Positions 8,237 through 16,783 of a stretch of DNA of 64,000 nucleotides are shown one piece after another. The notes beneath the pieces are model-generated. The model worked only from the letters and a program-made list of their open reading frames with translations, searched no databases and was not told the origin of the DNA. Both the position numbers and the translations under genes were made by a program. Source of the stretch: an uncultured Christensenella sp. (lineage in GTDB: Bacteria; Bacillota; Clostridia; Christensenellales; Borkfalkiaceae); contig CAJTPJ010000002.1 of the NCBI GenBank assembly GCA_910578145.1, positions 62,001 to 126,000 of the forward strand. Reading direction: 5' to 3'. Position 1 is the stretch's first letter. Each line of letters starts with the position of its first letter.

Positions 8237-10096
8237 ATGGAAAGCGACGCGCGTGTGATTGAAAAATTAAAAAATTTTCATAACGGCGAGGACTTTAACG
8301 CTTACGATTTTTTCGGTTGTCATAAGATAGATGAAAATACTTACGCGTTCAGGGTCTGGGCTCCGCACGCAGTAAGCGTAACGCTTTCAGGCAATTTTTG
8401 CGGCGAGGAAAAGCGCGTTAAAGCGTCGGTTTTACCGGACGGCGAAAGTTATCAGGCGATAGCAAACGCTTGCGCAGGGGATACGTACAATTACGTTATT
8501 GAAACGCGTGACGGCAGGTTTTTAACTAAGGCGGACCCGTACGCATACTTTTACGATTCTGCACGGCTTTTTTCTGCGGTAGTGTGCGACTTGCAAAATC
8601 GTTCGGCAACCCTTGCGCTTAAAACGCCGCACGACCCCGACGGTCCGATAAATATTTACGAAGTGAATTTACTTTCGTGGAAACGGCACGACGATAATTC
8701 TTATTATACTTATTCGGAGCTTTGCGACGAACTCGTGCCATACGTGCGCGACTTAGGTTATACCCACGTTGAGTTTATGCCCGTTACTGAATTTCCGTTT
8801 GACGGCAGTTGGGGTTATCAGGTTACGGGGTATTTCGCCGTTACGTCTCGGCTCGGTTCGCCCTCAGATTTTAAGCGGCTTGTGGACGAATTTCATAGGC
8901 ACGGTATTAAAGTTATACTCGATTGGGTACCTGCTCATTTCCCCAAAGACGAATGGGGATTATACGAGTTTGACGGTCAGCCGCTTTACGAGTGTCCGCT
9001 TTGGGACAGAATGGAGCACGACTGCTGGGGCACGCGCAGGTTTGACTACGGCAGAGGCGAGGTAGACAGCTTTTTACTGTCCAGCGCGTATTTTTTCTTT
9101 GACGTTTACGGTATAGACGGTTTGCGTGTTGACGCGGTTGCCTCTATGATATACCTCGATTACGATAGGCGCGCGGGCGATTTTACGCCCAACGCATACG
9201 GCGATAACCGAAATTTAGAGGGAATAAATTTCATTAAAAAATTTAACCGCATAATTAAAACCTCGTTCCCAGGTGCTATCACTGTGGCGGAGGAATCTAC
9301 GGCGTTTCCAAAAGTTACGGGCACGATTGAAGACGGCGGTTTAGGGTTTGATTATAAGTGGAATATGGGTTGGATGAACGACGTTTTGTTTTATTGCAAA
9401 CAAGACCCTTATTTCAGAAATTACCACCACGATAAAATGACTTTTTCGCTGGTGTACGCGTTTTCGGAAAAGTTTATATTACCGCTTTCACACGACGAAG
9501 TGGTTCACGTTAAAGGTTCTATCGTAAACAAAATGCCCGGTAGTTACGACGATAAGTTTGCTGGCGAACGGCTTTTGCTTGGATATTCGTATGCGCACCC
9601 CGGTAAAAAGCTGAATTTTATGGGCTACGAAGTAGCGCAGTTTAAAGAATGGGATTACGATACGGGGCTGGATTTGTTTCTTGCAAAGCAGTACGAAAAA
9701 CATTCGCAAATGCGGCGATTTGTAAAAGATATTAACGGTGTTTACCGCGATTTAAAACCTTTACACGAAATCGATTTTTCGTGGCGGGGCTTTGAGTGGC
9801 TGGTTGTTGACGATAAATTTAACAATTTATTTGCATTTTCAAGATATTCAAAGCACGGCGAAACTTTGGTGGCGATATTAAATTTTTCGGGCGTGGAATT
9901 AAAGAATTATAAGATAGGTATAAATAAGGGAAAGTACCGCGTAATTTTAAATACGGACGATAAAACGTACGGCGGTAACGGCGCTTTGAAAAAGAAAATA
10001 TTTAATACGGTAAAACAGCCGGAAGGTCAAAAAGAGTATTCGTTGATAATGAATATTCCAAGACTTACTTGCTTGTATTTAATAAAAGAAAATTAA
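8237..10096 (+). CDS. glgB: 1,4-alpha-glucan branching enzyme GlgB
   Basis: A GH13 branching enzyme of 619 aa that cuts alpha-1,4 glucan and re-attaches segments through alpha-1,6 bonds in glycogen. A CBM48-like N-terminal domain (about residues 20-110; AFRVWAPHAVSVTLSGNF) precedes the (beta/alpha)8 barrel. Catalytic features visible are Asp299 in GLRVDAVASM, the glutamate of AEESTAFP (352/353), and the conserved LSHDEVVH. The start is supported by family alignment, since FHNGEDFNAYDFFGCH is the usual N-terminus. It is the first gene of the glg operon and has no ribosome-binding site. Codon use is like its neighbours. Confidence 0.95.
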   Translation: MESDARVIEKLKNFHNGEDFNAYDFFGCHKIDENTYAFRVWAPHAVSVTLSGNFCGEEKRVKASVLPDGESYQAIANACAGDTYNYVIETRDGRFLTKADPYAYFYDSARLFSAVVCDLQNRSATLALKTPHDPDGPINIYEVNLLSWKRHDDNSYYTYSELCDELVPYVRDLGYTHVEFMPVTEFPFDGSWGYQVTGYFAVTSRLGSPSDFKRLVDEFHRHGIKVILDWVPAHFPKDEWGLYEFDGQPLYECPLWDRMEHDCWGTRRFDYGRGEVDSFLLSSAYFFFDVYGIDGLRVDAVASMIYLDYDRRAGDFTPNAYGDNRNLEGINFIKKFNRIIKTSFPGAITVAEESTAFPKVTGTIEDGGLGFDYKWNMGWMNDVLFYCKQDPYFRNYHHDKMTFSLVYAFSEKFILPLSHDEVVHVKGSIVNKMPGSYDDKFAGERLLLGYSYAHPGKKLNFMGYEVAQFKEWDYDTGLDLFLAKQYEKHSQMRRFVKDINGVYRDLKPLHEIDFSWRGFEWLVVDDKFNNLFAFSRYSKHGETLVAILNFSGVELKNYKIGINKGKYRVILNTDDKTYGGNGALKKKIFNTVKQPEGQKEYSLIMNIPRLTCLYLIKEN

Positions 10097-10117
10097 TTTA
10101 AACTTGGGGGAACAGCA

Positions 10118-11320
10118 ATGTTAAAAAAGAAAGAGTGTGTTGCAATGCTTCTTGCCGGCGGACAGGGAAGCCGACTGTATGCATTGACAAGCAATATTGC
10201 AAAGCCTGCGGTTTCGTTTGGCGCAAAGTACAGAATTATAGACTTTCCGCTTTCCAACTGCATTAATTCAGGTATAGATACCGTTGGCGTACTTACGCAA
10301 TATCAGCCGTTAGTACTCAACGAATACGTTGGCAACGGCCAGCCGTGGGACCTTGACAGAACTTTCGGCGGCGTGCATATACTGTCGCCGTACGAAGCTA
10401 AGACGGATACTTCGTGGTATAAGGGCACGGCAAACGCCATTTATCAAAATATCAGGTTTATGAAAATGTACGACCCCGAGTACGTTTTAATACTTTCGGG
10501 CGACCACATTTATAAAATGGATTACGACAAAATGCTTAGCGCGCACAAAGCCGCTAAGGCAGATTGTACGATAGCTTGTATGCAAGTGCCTTTGAAGGAG
10601 GCTTCCAGATTTGGTATTTTGAATACCAACCCCGACGGCACTATTTACGAGTTTGAAGAGAAACCCGCAAACCCTAAAAGCGACCTTGCCTCTATGGGTA
10701 TATACATTTTTACTGCGGAAAAACTTTTTAAATATCTTGAACTTGACAACCAAAATCCCAAGTCTGAAAACGATTTTGGTAAAAACGTGCTTCCCGATAT
10801 GCTTGCTGCGGGCGAAAAAATGTATTCGTATAGATTTGAAGGCTATTGGAAAGACGTTGGCACTATAACTTCGCTGTGGGAAGCTAATATGGATTTGCTT
10901 GGCGTAGTCCCCAAATTCGAGCTTGCAGACCGTGACAGGATTATTCATTCGAGAAGCCCGCTTGCTCCGCCCGCGTACATTACAGGCGAAGTGGTTAACT
11001 CAATAGTTGCAACAGGCGGCGAAGTAGAAGGAAAAATAATTAATTCCGTTATCGGTACTAACTGCGTTGTTGAAAAGGGCGCGGAAGTTGTTGACAGCGT
11101 GCTTATGGGCAATACCGTCGTTAAAGCGGGCGCTAAAATCAATTACGCGGTTATAGACGAGGAAGTCGTAATAGGCGAAAAGGCAGTTATTGGCGCACCC
11201 ATAACCGAGGCGTCGAAAGTAGGCGGCAAAACTTCGGGTATAGCCGTGCTTGGCCGCGGAATTACCGTTAAGAAAAACGGGAAAGTCGGCGCGGGCGAAA
11301 TTGTGGATACCAACGTATAA
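10118..11320 (+). CDS. glgC: Glucose-1-phosphate adenylyltransferase GlgC
   Basis: ADP-glucose pyrophosphorylase catalytic subunit, 400 aa, forming ADP-glucose from ATP and glucose-1-phosphate, the committed step of glycogen synthesis. The N-terminal nucleotidyltransferase has the motif LLAGGQGSRLYALT and KPAVSFGAKYRIIDFPLSNCINSG; the C-terminal third is a left-handed beta-helix with hexapeptide repeats (GTNCVVEKGAEVVDSVLMGN). GGGGGA lies just before the ATG. It is followed by the GlgD partner, as in other Firmicutes where GlgC and GlgD form the working complex. Confidence 0.96.
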   Translation: MLKKKECVAMLLAGGQGSRLYALTSNIAKPAVSFGAKYRIIDFPLSNCINSGIDTVGVLTQYQPLVLNEYVGNGQPWDLDRTFGGVHILSPYEAKTDTSWYKGTANAIYQNIRFMKMYDPEYVLILSGDHIYKMDYDKMLSAHKAAKADCTIACMQVPLKEASRFGILNTNPDGTIYEFEEKPANPKSDLASMGIYIFTAEKLFKYLELDNQNPKSENDFGKNVLPDMLAAGEKMYSYRFEGYWKDVGTITSLWEANMDLLGVVPKFELADRDRIIHSRSPLAPPAYITGEVVNSIVATGGEVEGKIINSVIGTNCVVEKGAEVVDSVLMGNTVVKAGAKINYAVIDEEVVIGEKAVIGAPITEASKVGGKTSGIAVLGRGITVKKNGKVGAGEIVDTNV

Positions 11321-11335
11321 AAGGGGGAAAGGAAA

Positions 11336-12442
11336 ATGGCTTCAACTGTCGGAATTGTATTTTCAAGTATGAACGAGGAAAACGTGCCCGAACTTACAAA
11401 AGTAAGGTCAATGGGCTCTATTCCTATCGGCGGCAGATACCGTCTTGTGGATTTTGCACTTTCAAATATGGTTAATTCCGGTATAACTACCGTAGGAATG
11501 ATAACCAAAAATAATTATCAGTCGCTTATGGACCATTTGGGTTCGGGAAAATATTGGGACCTTTCCAGAAAAGAGGGCGGGCTTATTCTGTTGCCCCCTT
11601 ATAGCGGCGAAACCGAAACTTTATATAAAAACCGTCTTGAAGCGGTTAAGGGCGCAACGGCGTTCCTTAAAAAATGCAAGGAAGATTTTGTCGTACTTGC
11701 GGATAGCGACGCGGTTTACAAACTTGATTACAGCAAAGTAATTGACTATCACATAAGCAAAAACGCGGATATTACGCTTGTATATCACGAGCACGAAGCG
11801 GTTAAATCGCATTATTATATCACCTTAAATACCGCGGACGACGGACGCGTTTCGGGTGTGGAAATAAACCCCGTTACCAACGGCGTAAAAAAGAATTACA
11901 TCAACGTAATGGTTGCAAGAACGTCGTTTTTGTTAAGGCTTATACAGGACGCAATCCAGCTTGGACACACCAGCTTTGGCAGAGATATTTTAAGCCCCGG
12001 CGTTTCCACGCTGAATCTTTACGCTTACAAGTTGGAGGGATATTATTCCAGCATAACTTCGCTGCCTAAATATTTTTCAACCAATTTCGATTTGCTTGAA
12101 AAGTCTGTAAGAAGCGAAATTTTTGGAGATAGGGCCGTTTATACCAAAGTTAACGACAGTGCGCCCGCAAAGTTTGCGGAAACCGCAAAAGTTAAAAATT
12201 CGCTTATTTCCGACGGTTGCGTTATAGAAGGCACGGTTGAAAATTGCATTCTTTTCCGCGGAGTTAAGATAGGCAGGGGTTCGGTAGTTAAAAACTGCAT
12301 TATTATGACGGACAACATCGTTGGTGAAAATTGTAATCTTGCATACGTTGTCAGCGACAAAAATTCGGTTATCCGCGACAACAGATTGCTTGCAGGATGC
12401 GAAATTCAACCTTATTTTATAAATAAAAGCTCTTTAATTTAG
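11336..12442 (+). CDS. glgD: GlgD, regulatory partner of glucose-1-phosphate adenylyltransferase
   Basis: A GlgC paralogue of 368 aa. It keeps the fold (GGRYRLVDFALSNMVNSGI and the C-terminal beta-helix) but lacks the glycine-rich GGxGxRL catalytic loop, which reads VFSSMNEENVPELT here. In Firmicutes GlgD is non-catalytic and raises the activity of GlgC in a heteromer. It sits 15 nt after glgC with its own GGGGGAAAGGA ribosome-binding region. Confidence 0.94.
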   Translation: MASTVGIVFSSMNEENVPELTKVRSMGSIPIGGRYRLVDFALSNMVNSGITTVGMITKNNYQSLMDHLGSGKYWDLSRKEGGLILLPPYSGETETLYKNRLEAVKGATAFLKKCKEDFVVLADSDAVYKLDYSKVIDYHISKNADITLVYHEHEAVKSHYYITLNTADDGRVSGVEINPVTNGVKKNYINVMVARTSFLLRLIQDAIQLGHTSFGRDILSPGVSTLNLYAYKLEGYYSSITSLPKYFSTNFDLLEKSVRSEIFGDRAVYTKVNDSAPAKFAETAKVKNSLISDGCVIEGTVENCILFRGVKIGRGSVVKNCIIMTDNIVGENCNLAYVVSDKNSVIRDNRLLAGCEIQPYFINKSSLI

Positions 12443-12464
12443 GGCAACACGGGGGGAAATTAAT

Positions 12465-14039
12465 ATGGCTACTGAAAAAACAACGGTTAAAAAAACTACG
12501 GCTTCAACTACGAAAAAAACTACCTCAAGCGGCTCTACGGCTAAAAAAACTACTAAAACAGCAACTTCCGCCGCACCTAAAACCGCGGCGAAAAAACCTG
12601 CGTCTAAACCCGCCGTTAAACAGGAGAAAAAGAAAATTCTTTTCGTTGCTTCCGAATCAACGCCTTTTATTGCTACGGGAGGATTGGCGGAAGTGGTGGG
12701 TTCGCTTTCAAAATCGCTTGCGGCAACGGGTAATTTTGACGTAAGAGTTGTAATTCCTCTTTATTCCGATATTAAAAAGGAATACCGCGAAAAGTTTAAT
12801 TATCTTGGCAATCTTTACGTGCATCTTGCTTGGCGTAACCAATACTGCGGCATATTTTCGTATGAAAAGGACGGCGTTACGTTCTATTTTATAGATAACG
12901 AATTTTATTTCAAGCGCCCCGGTTGTTACGGGTATTACGACGACGGCGAAAGATTTGCTTTCTTTTCAAGAAGCGTGCTTGAAATTATGCCGTTTTTAAA
13001 TTTCTATCCCGACGTTATGCACTGCCACGATTGGCAAGCGGCGTTGGCGGCTATCTATTTGAAAACCAACTACTGTTTCAGGCAGGAATATCAATATATC
13101 AGGGCGCTGTTTACCATTCATAACATTGAATATCAGGGTTGGTACTCGCTTGATTTGTTGGGCGACTTGTTTGATATTTACGGAAGTTACCAGCATCTCG
13201 TTGAATATAAAAACTGCATAAACCTTATGAAAGGCGCAATAGAGTGTAGCGAAAGATTTTCAACAGTAAGCCCTATGTACGCCAACGAGATAAAAACCGA
13301 ATACTATTCTCACGGGTTGGACCCTATCGTAAAACGCAACGAATTTAAGCTGTGCGGAATTTTAAACGGAATTGACGTAGAAGGTTATAATAGCGCGCTT
13401 GACAAGCATTTATACGCTAATTTCACCGCCGACGATTTTTCCAATAAGGCGATTTGCAAAAAGGAATTGCAAAAACTTTTGGGGCTTCCGCAAAAGCCCG
13501 AAACGCCTATTATCGCAATGGTTTCAAGGCTTGTTTCGCACAAGGGGCTTGACCTTGTTACCACGGTAATAGAAGAGCTTTTGCAGGACGATATACAGTT
13601 TGTTATTCTTGGCACGGGCGACGCGCATTTCGAGGGATATTTTAGAAATTTGGCTTCGAGATATCCCGATAAATTAAGCGCTAACATCGTTTTCAACGGC
13701 GACTTGTCAAGAAAAATATACTCCGGCGCGGACGTATTCCTTATGCCGTCCAAGTCGGAACCTTGCGGACTGTCGCAGATGATTGCCTGCCGCTACGGCA
13801 CTATACCCGTAGTAAGGGAAACGGGTGGGCTTTACGACAGCATTAAACCGCTTGTAAACGGCTATACGTTTACAAACTATAACGCACACGATATGATGTA
13901 CGTTATTCGCAAGGCGGTTTCAGATTATAAAAACAAAGAAGAGTGGGCAAAACTTATGCGTAGGGCAATAGACAGCGATTTCAGTTGGAATCATTCCGCC
14001 CAAGAATATGCAGCTCTTTATTTGGATATGCTTAAATAA
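12465..14039 (+). CDS. glgA: Glycogen synthase GlgA with a Lys/Thr/Ala-rich N-terminal tail
   Basis: A GT5 glycogen synthase that extends alpha-1,4 glucan from ADP-glucose. Residues about 56-524 are the GT-B enzyme: KKILFVASESTPFIATGGLAEVVGSL, HCHDWQAAL, TIHNIEYQG, and the C-terminal nucleotide-binding block MPSKSEPCGLSQMIACRYG. The usual KTGGL reads ATGGL, so the conserved Lys is replaced by Ala, a variant seen in part of the family. The first about 55 residues are a low-complexity tail of Lys, Thr, Ser and Ala (KTTASTTKKTT, AAPKTAAKKPASKPA), resembling histone-H1-like or cell-surface linkers, and absent from typical GlgA of about 475 aa. The start ATG follows GGGGG. Confidence 0.94.
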   Translation: MATEKTTVKKTTASTTKKTTSSGSTAKKTTKTATSAAPKTAAKKPASKPAVKQEKKKILFVASESTPFIATGGLAEVVGSLSKSLAATGNFDVRVVIPLYSDIKKEYREKFNYLGNLYVHLAWRNQYCGIFSYEKDGVTFYFIDNEFYFKRPGCYGYYDDGERFAFFSRSVLEIMPFLNFYPDVMHCHDWQAALAAIYLKTNYCFRQEYQYIRALFTIHNIEYQGWYSLDLLGDLFDIYGSYQHLVEYKNCINLMKGAIECSERFSTVSPMYANEIKTEYYSHGLDPIVKRNEFKLCGILNGIDVEGYNSALDKHLYANFTADDFSNKAICKKELQKLLGLPQKPETPIIAMVSRLVSHKGLDLVTTVIEELLQDDIQFVILGTGDAHFEGYFRNLASRYPDKLSANIVFNGDLSRKIYSGADVFLMPSKSEPCGLSQMIACRYGTIPVVRETGGLYDSIKPLVNGYTFTNYNAHDMMYVIRKAVSDYKNKEEWAKLMRRAIDSDFSWNHSAQEYAALYLDMLK

Positions 14040-14062
14040 TTTTACAACTTCAGGAGAACGAA

Positions 14063-16498
14063 ATGAGCACTAACGCTATCACCGAAAAGGAAGCTAAGGA
14101 TTTAATTAAAGGAAAACTGTCGAGATATTTCGGCGTTTCCCCCGCCGAGGCTTCAAAGGACCAGGTCTATAAAGCCGTTGTAATGGTTGTAAGAGATATC
14201 TTACTTGAGAAAAGGCAGCAGTTTCATAAAAAAGCCAAGGCTAAACGTGCAAAGAGAGTATATTATCTCTGTATGGAATTTTTAATGGGGCGTTCGCTGA
14301 AAAACAGCTTGTATAACCTTGGATTTACCTCTGTTTTTGAAAAGGCGGTAACCTCGTACGGTGTAAAACTTGATGATTTGTACGAGTTAGAGCCCGATGC
14401 GGGACTTGGTAACGGTGGTTTGGGCAGGCTTGCGGCTTGCTTTATGGACGCACTTGCAACGGGTAATTATCCCGCTATGGGCTATTCGCTCCGCTATGAA
14501 TACGGGCTTTTTAAACAAAAAATAGTAGACGGCTGGCAGATTGAACTGCCCGACGTGTGGTTGCCCGGCGGTGAAACGTGGCTTACGCAAAGGACGGATA
14601 AGTCTTTTATTGTAAGATTTAACGGACAAATTGAAGAAAAGTGGACCAGAAACGGGCTTGAAACCAACTACGTAAACTGCAACGAAGTTCAGGCAGTGGC
14701 GTACGATATGATGGTTTCTGGTAAGGGTAGCGACGCGGTTTCCGTTTTAAGGTTGTGGAAAGCTAAGCCCGTGCAGGACTTTAATATGAAGTTATTCTCG
14801 CAAGGCGAATATTATCAAGCAATGACTGAGGATAACGACGCAGACCTTTTAACCAAAGTACTTTATCCCGCGGATAACCACAACGCAGGAAAATCGCTTA
14901 GATTAAAACAGCAATATTTCCTTTGCTCGGCTTCCATACAAAACATTGTTGAGGACCACAGGCATAGATACGGCGACTTGCGCGATTTACCCAAACTTGC
15001 GGCTATTCATTTAAACGATACGCACCCTGCAATGGCAATTCCCGAGCTTATGCGTATACTTATCGACGAGTATTATTACGATTGGGAAACTGCGTGGGCG
15101 ATAACCACGGCGACTTGCGCCTATACGAACCATACCGTGCTTGCAGAAGCACTAGAAACTTGGTCTGAAGATTTGATAGCAAGAACTATACCCAGAATAC
15201 ATTCGATAATTAAAGAAATTAACAGAAGACTGTGCGAACAGCTGTGGAATGCGTTCCCTGGAGAATGGGCTAAGATTTCCAGAATGTCAATAATCGAGCA
15301 CGACCGTATTAAAATGGCAAATTTGTCGGTTTATGGCGGACACAGCGTTAACGGCGTTTCGTCATTGCACAGCGAAATTATTAAAAATTCTGTATTTAAA
15401 GACTTTTACGATTTTTCACCCGAAAAATTTACCAACGTTACCAACGGAATTGCGCACAGAAGGTGGCTTAATCAATCTAACCCCGAACTTTGCGAACTTT
15501 TAAACGATTGCATTGGCGCAGGCTACGAGCTTGACGCGCCTAAACTTGCGGAATTTAAAAAGTTTGAAGACGACGCCACGGTATTAAAGCGGTTGGAAGA
15601 AATAAAACTTACTAAAAAGAAACAGTTTGCCGAGTTTGCTAAAAAGAAGCAGGGACTTATTATTAATCCCGAAACGCTGTTCGACGTGCAGGCAAAGCGC
15701 CTTCACGAGTATAAGCGCCAGCTTTTAAACGTTTTAAATATTATCGATACGTACCTTGATTTACAGGAAAATCCTAACCTTGATATCGTGCCTAAGACTT
15801 ATATTTTCGGAGCAAAAGCGGCGCCCGGCTACGATATGGCAAAGAAAATTATTAAACTTATAAATTTCCTTGCCGCTGAAATTAGAAGCAACCCCGCAAT
15901 TAAAGACAAATTAAACGTCGTTTATATGGAAGATTACAACGTTACTATGTCTGAAAAACTTATGCCTGCTTCTGAAATTTCCGAACAAATTTCGCTTGCC
16001 GGCAAAGAGGCGAGTGGTACGGGCAATATGAAGTTTATGATTAACGGCGCTTTAACCATAGGGACTTTAGACGGCGCAAACGTTGAAATGGCTCAAGCTG
16101 TCGGTAACGAAAATATTTTCATTTTCGGTTTCAAATCAAACGAAGTTGACGAAATTTGGCGCAACGGTTATAGTTCCAGCAAGTATTATAACGAATCGCC
16201 TAAACTTAGAAGAATTATCGAATCGCTTATTATCGGATTTAACGGCGAATCGTTTGCGGATATTGCAAACTATCTGCTTACGGGCTCGCCCGTTGCCGAC
16301 CCGTATATGTGTATGGCGGATTTCGCGGCTTATAGCAATACACAACATATAATTTCTAATTTGTATTCATCCGATAAAACCAAATGGAACAAAATGTCAT
16401 TAAACAACATAGCTTCCGCAGGAATATTTGCCGCTGACCGCGCAATAGGCGAATACGCAAATAACATTTGGAATTTAAAAAGTTTAATTCAGAAATAA
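14063..16498 (+). CDS. glgP: Glycogen phosphorylase GlgP
   Basis: A GT35 glycogen/maltodextrin phosphorylase of 811 aa that releases glucose-1-phosphate from glycogen chain ends. The PLP site is EASGTGNMKFMINGALTIGTLDGANVEM near residues 650-680, with the binding lysine in GNMKF. The N-terminal part has LEPDAGLGNGGLGRLAACFMDALA. AGGAG precedes the ATG. It is the last gene of the operon, so synthesis and breakdown enzymes are co-transcribed; a strong terminator follows. Confidence 0.96.
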   Translation: MSTNAITEKEAKDLIKGKLSRYFGVSPAEASKDQVYKAVVMVVRDILLEKRQQFHKKAKAKRAKRVYYLCMEFLMGRSLKNSLYNLGFTSVFEKAVTSYGVKLDDLYELEPDAGLGNGGLGRLAACFMDALATGNYPAMGYSLRYEYGLFKQKIVDGWQIELPDVWLPGGETWLTQRTDKSFIVRFNGQIEEKWTRNGLETNYVNCNEVQAVAYDMMVSGKGSDAVSVLRLWKAKPVQDFNMKLFSQGEYYQAMTEDNDADLLTKVLYPADNHNAGKSLRLKQQYFLCSASIQNIVEDHRHRYGDLRDLPKLAAIHLNDTHPAMAIPELMRILIDEYYYDWETAWAITTATCAYTNHTVLAEALETWSEDLIARTIPRIHSIIKEINRRLCEQLWNAFPGEWAKISRMSIIEHDRIKMANLSVYGGHSVNGVSSLHSEIIKNSVFKDFYDFSPEKFTNVTNGIAHRRWLNQSNPELCELLNDCIGAGYELDAPKLAEFKKFEDDATVLKRLEEIKLTKKKQFAEFAKKKQGLIINPETLFDVQAKRLHEYKRQLLNVLNIIDTYLDLQENPNLDIVPKTYIFGAKAAPGYDMAKKIIKLINFLAAEIRSNPAIKDKLNVVYMEDYNVTMSEKLMPASEISEQISLAGKEASGTGNMKFMINGALTIGTLDGANVEMAQAVGNENIFIFGFKSNEVDEIWRNGYSSSKYYNESPKLRRIIESLIIGFNGESFADIANYLLTGSPVADPYMCMADFAAYSNTQHIISNLYSSDKTKWNKMSLNNIASAGIFAADRAIGEYANNIWNLKSLIQK

Positions 16499-16504
16499 AA
16501 TAAA

Positions 16505-16545
16505 CGAAAAAGACAGGGAAAAACTTCTCTGTCTTTTTCGTACTA
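16505..16545 (+). terminator. Rho-independent terminator of the glg operon
   Basis: CGAAAAAGACAG (16505-16516) pairs with CTGTCTTTTTCG (16529-16540). The T-run is inside the 3' arm, so it can act in the + direction. Confidence 0.88.
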
Positions 16546-16662
16546 TGTCTGACATAATAGCATTTTAAAACTATTAAAACTGTGTTTTGTGGTGTTTTTA
16601 ATTAAAATTTATTGAAAAGCGAAGTTGAATTAAATCTTAACAATTTAGCGCATTTTAAACGC

Positions 16663-16692
16663 TTGACAATATTTATTACTCTGTGATATGAT
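16663..16692 (+). promoter_or_regulatory. Promoter of the XerS-like recombinase gene
   Basis: Consensus -35 TTGACA (16663-16668), 18-bp spacer, -10 TATGAT (16687-16692) with extended TG at 16684-16685. Transcription would start near 16699, just before the dif-like inverted repeat. Between the glg terminator and this promoter (16546-16662) the sequence is AT-rich and shows no gene. Confidence 0.75.
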
Positions 16693-16704
16693 TATTTTAA
16701 GGTT

Positions 16705-16738
16705 AACACTTCGTAAAAGTTGGGTTTTACGAAGTGTT
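16705..16738. other. Candidate dif-like Xer recombination site (perfect inverted repeat, 11-6-11 core)
   Basis: Two perfect 14-bp arms (AACACTTCGTAAAA at 16705-16718 and its complement at 16725-16738) flank a 6-bp centre GTTGGG. The inner part, 16708-16735, is 28 bp arranged 11-6-11, exactly the geometry of bacterial dif. The left arm ACTTCGTAAAA agrees at 9 of 11 positions with the left arm of B. subtilis dif as I recall it (ACTTCCTAGAA). The site lies 45 bp upstream of a lone Xer-type gene, as difSL does with xerS in streptococci. There is no U-run, so it is not a normal terminator. A 5'-UTR hairpin is the alternative. Confidence 0.65.
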
Positions 16739-16783
16739 GCATATACTTTATAATTAGGATAAAATACCACTCTTCTTAATAAA

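Noticed and set aside
16705..16738. The inverted repeat as an intrinsic terminator
   Set aside because: No T-run follows either arm, and it lies downstream of a promoter and upstream of the gene it would silence.
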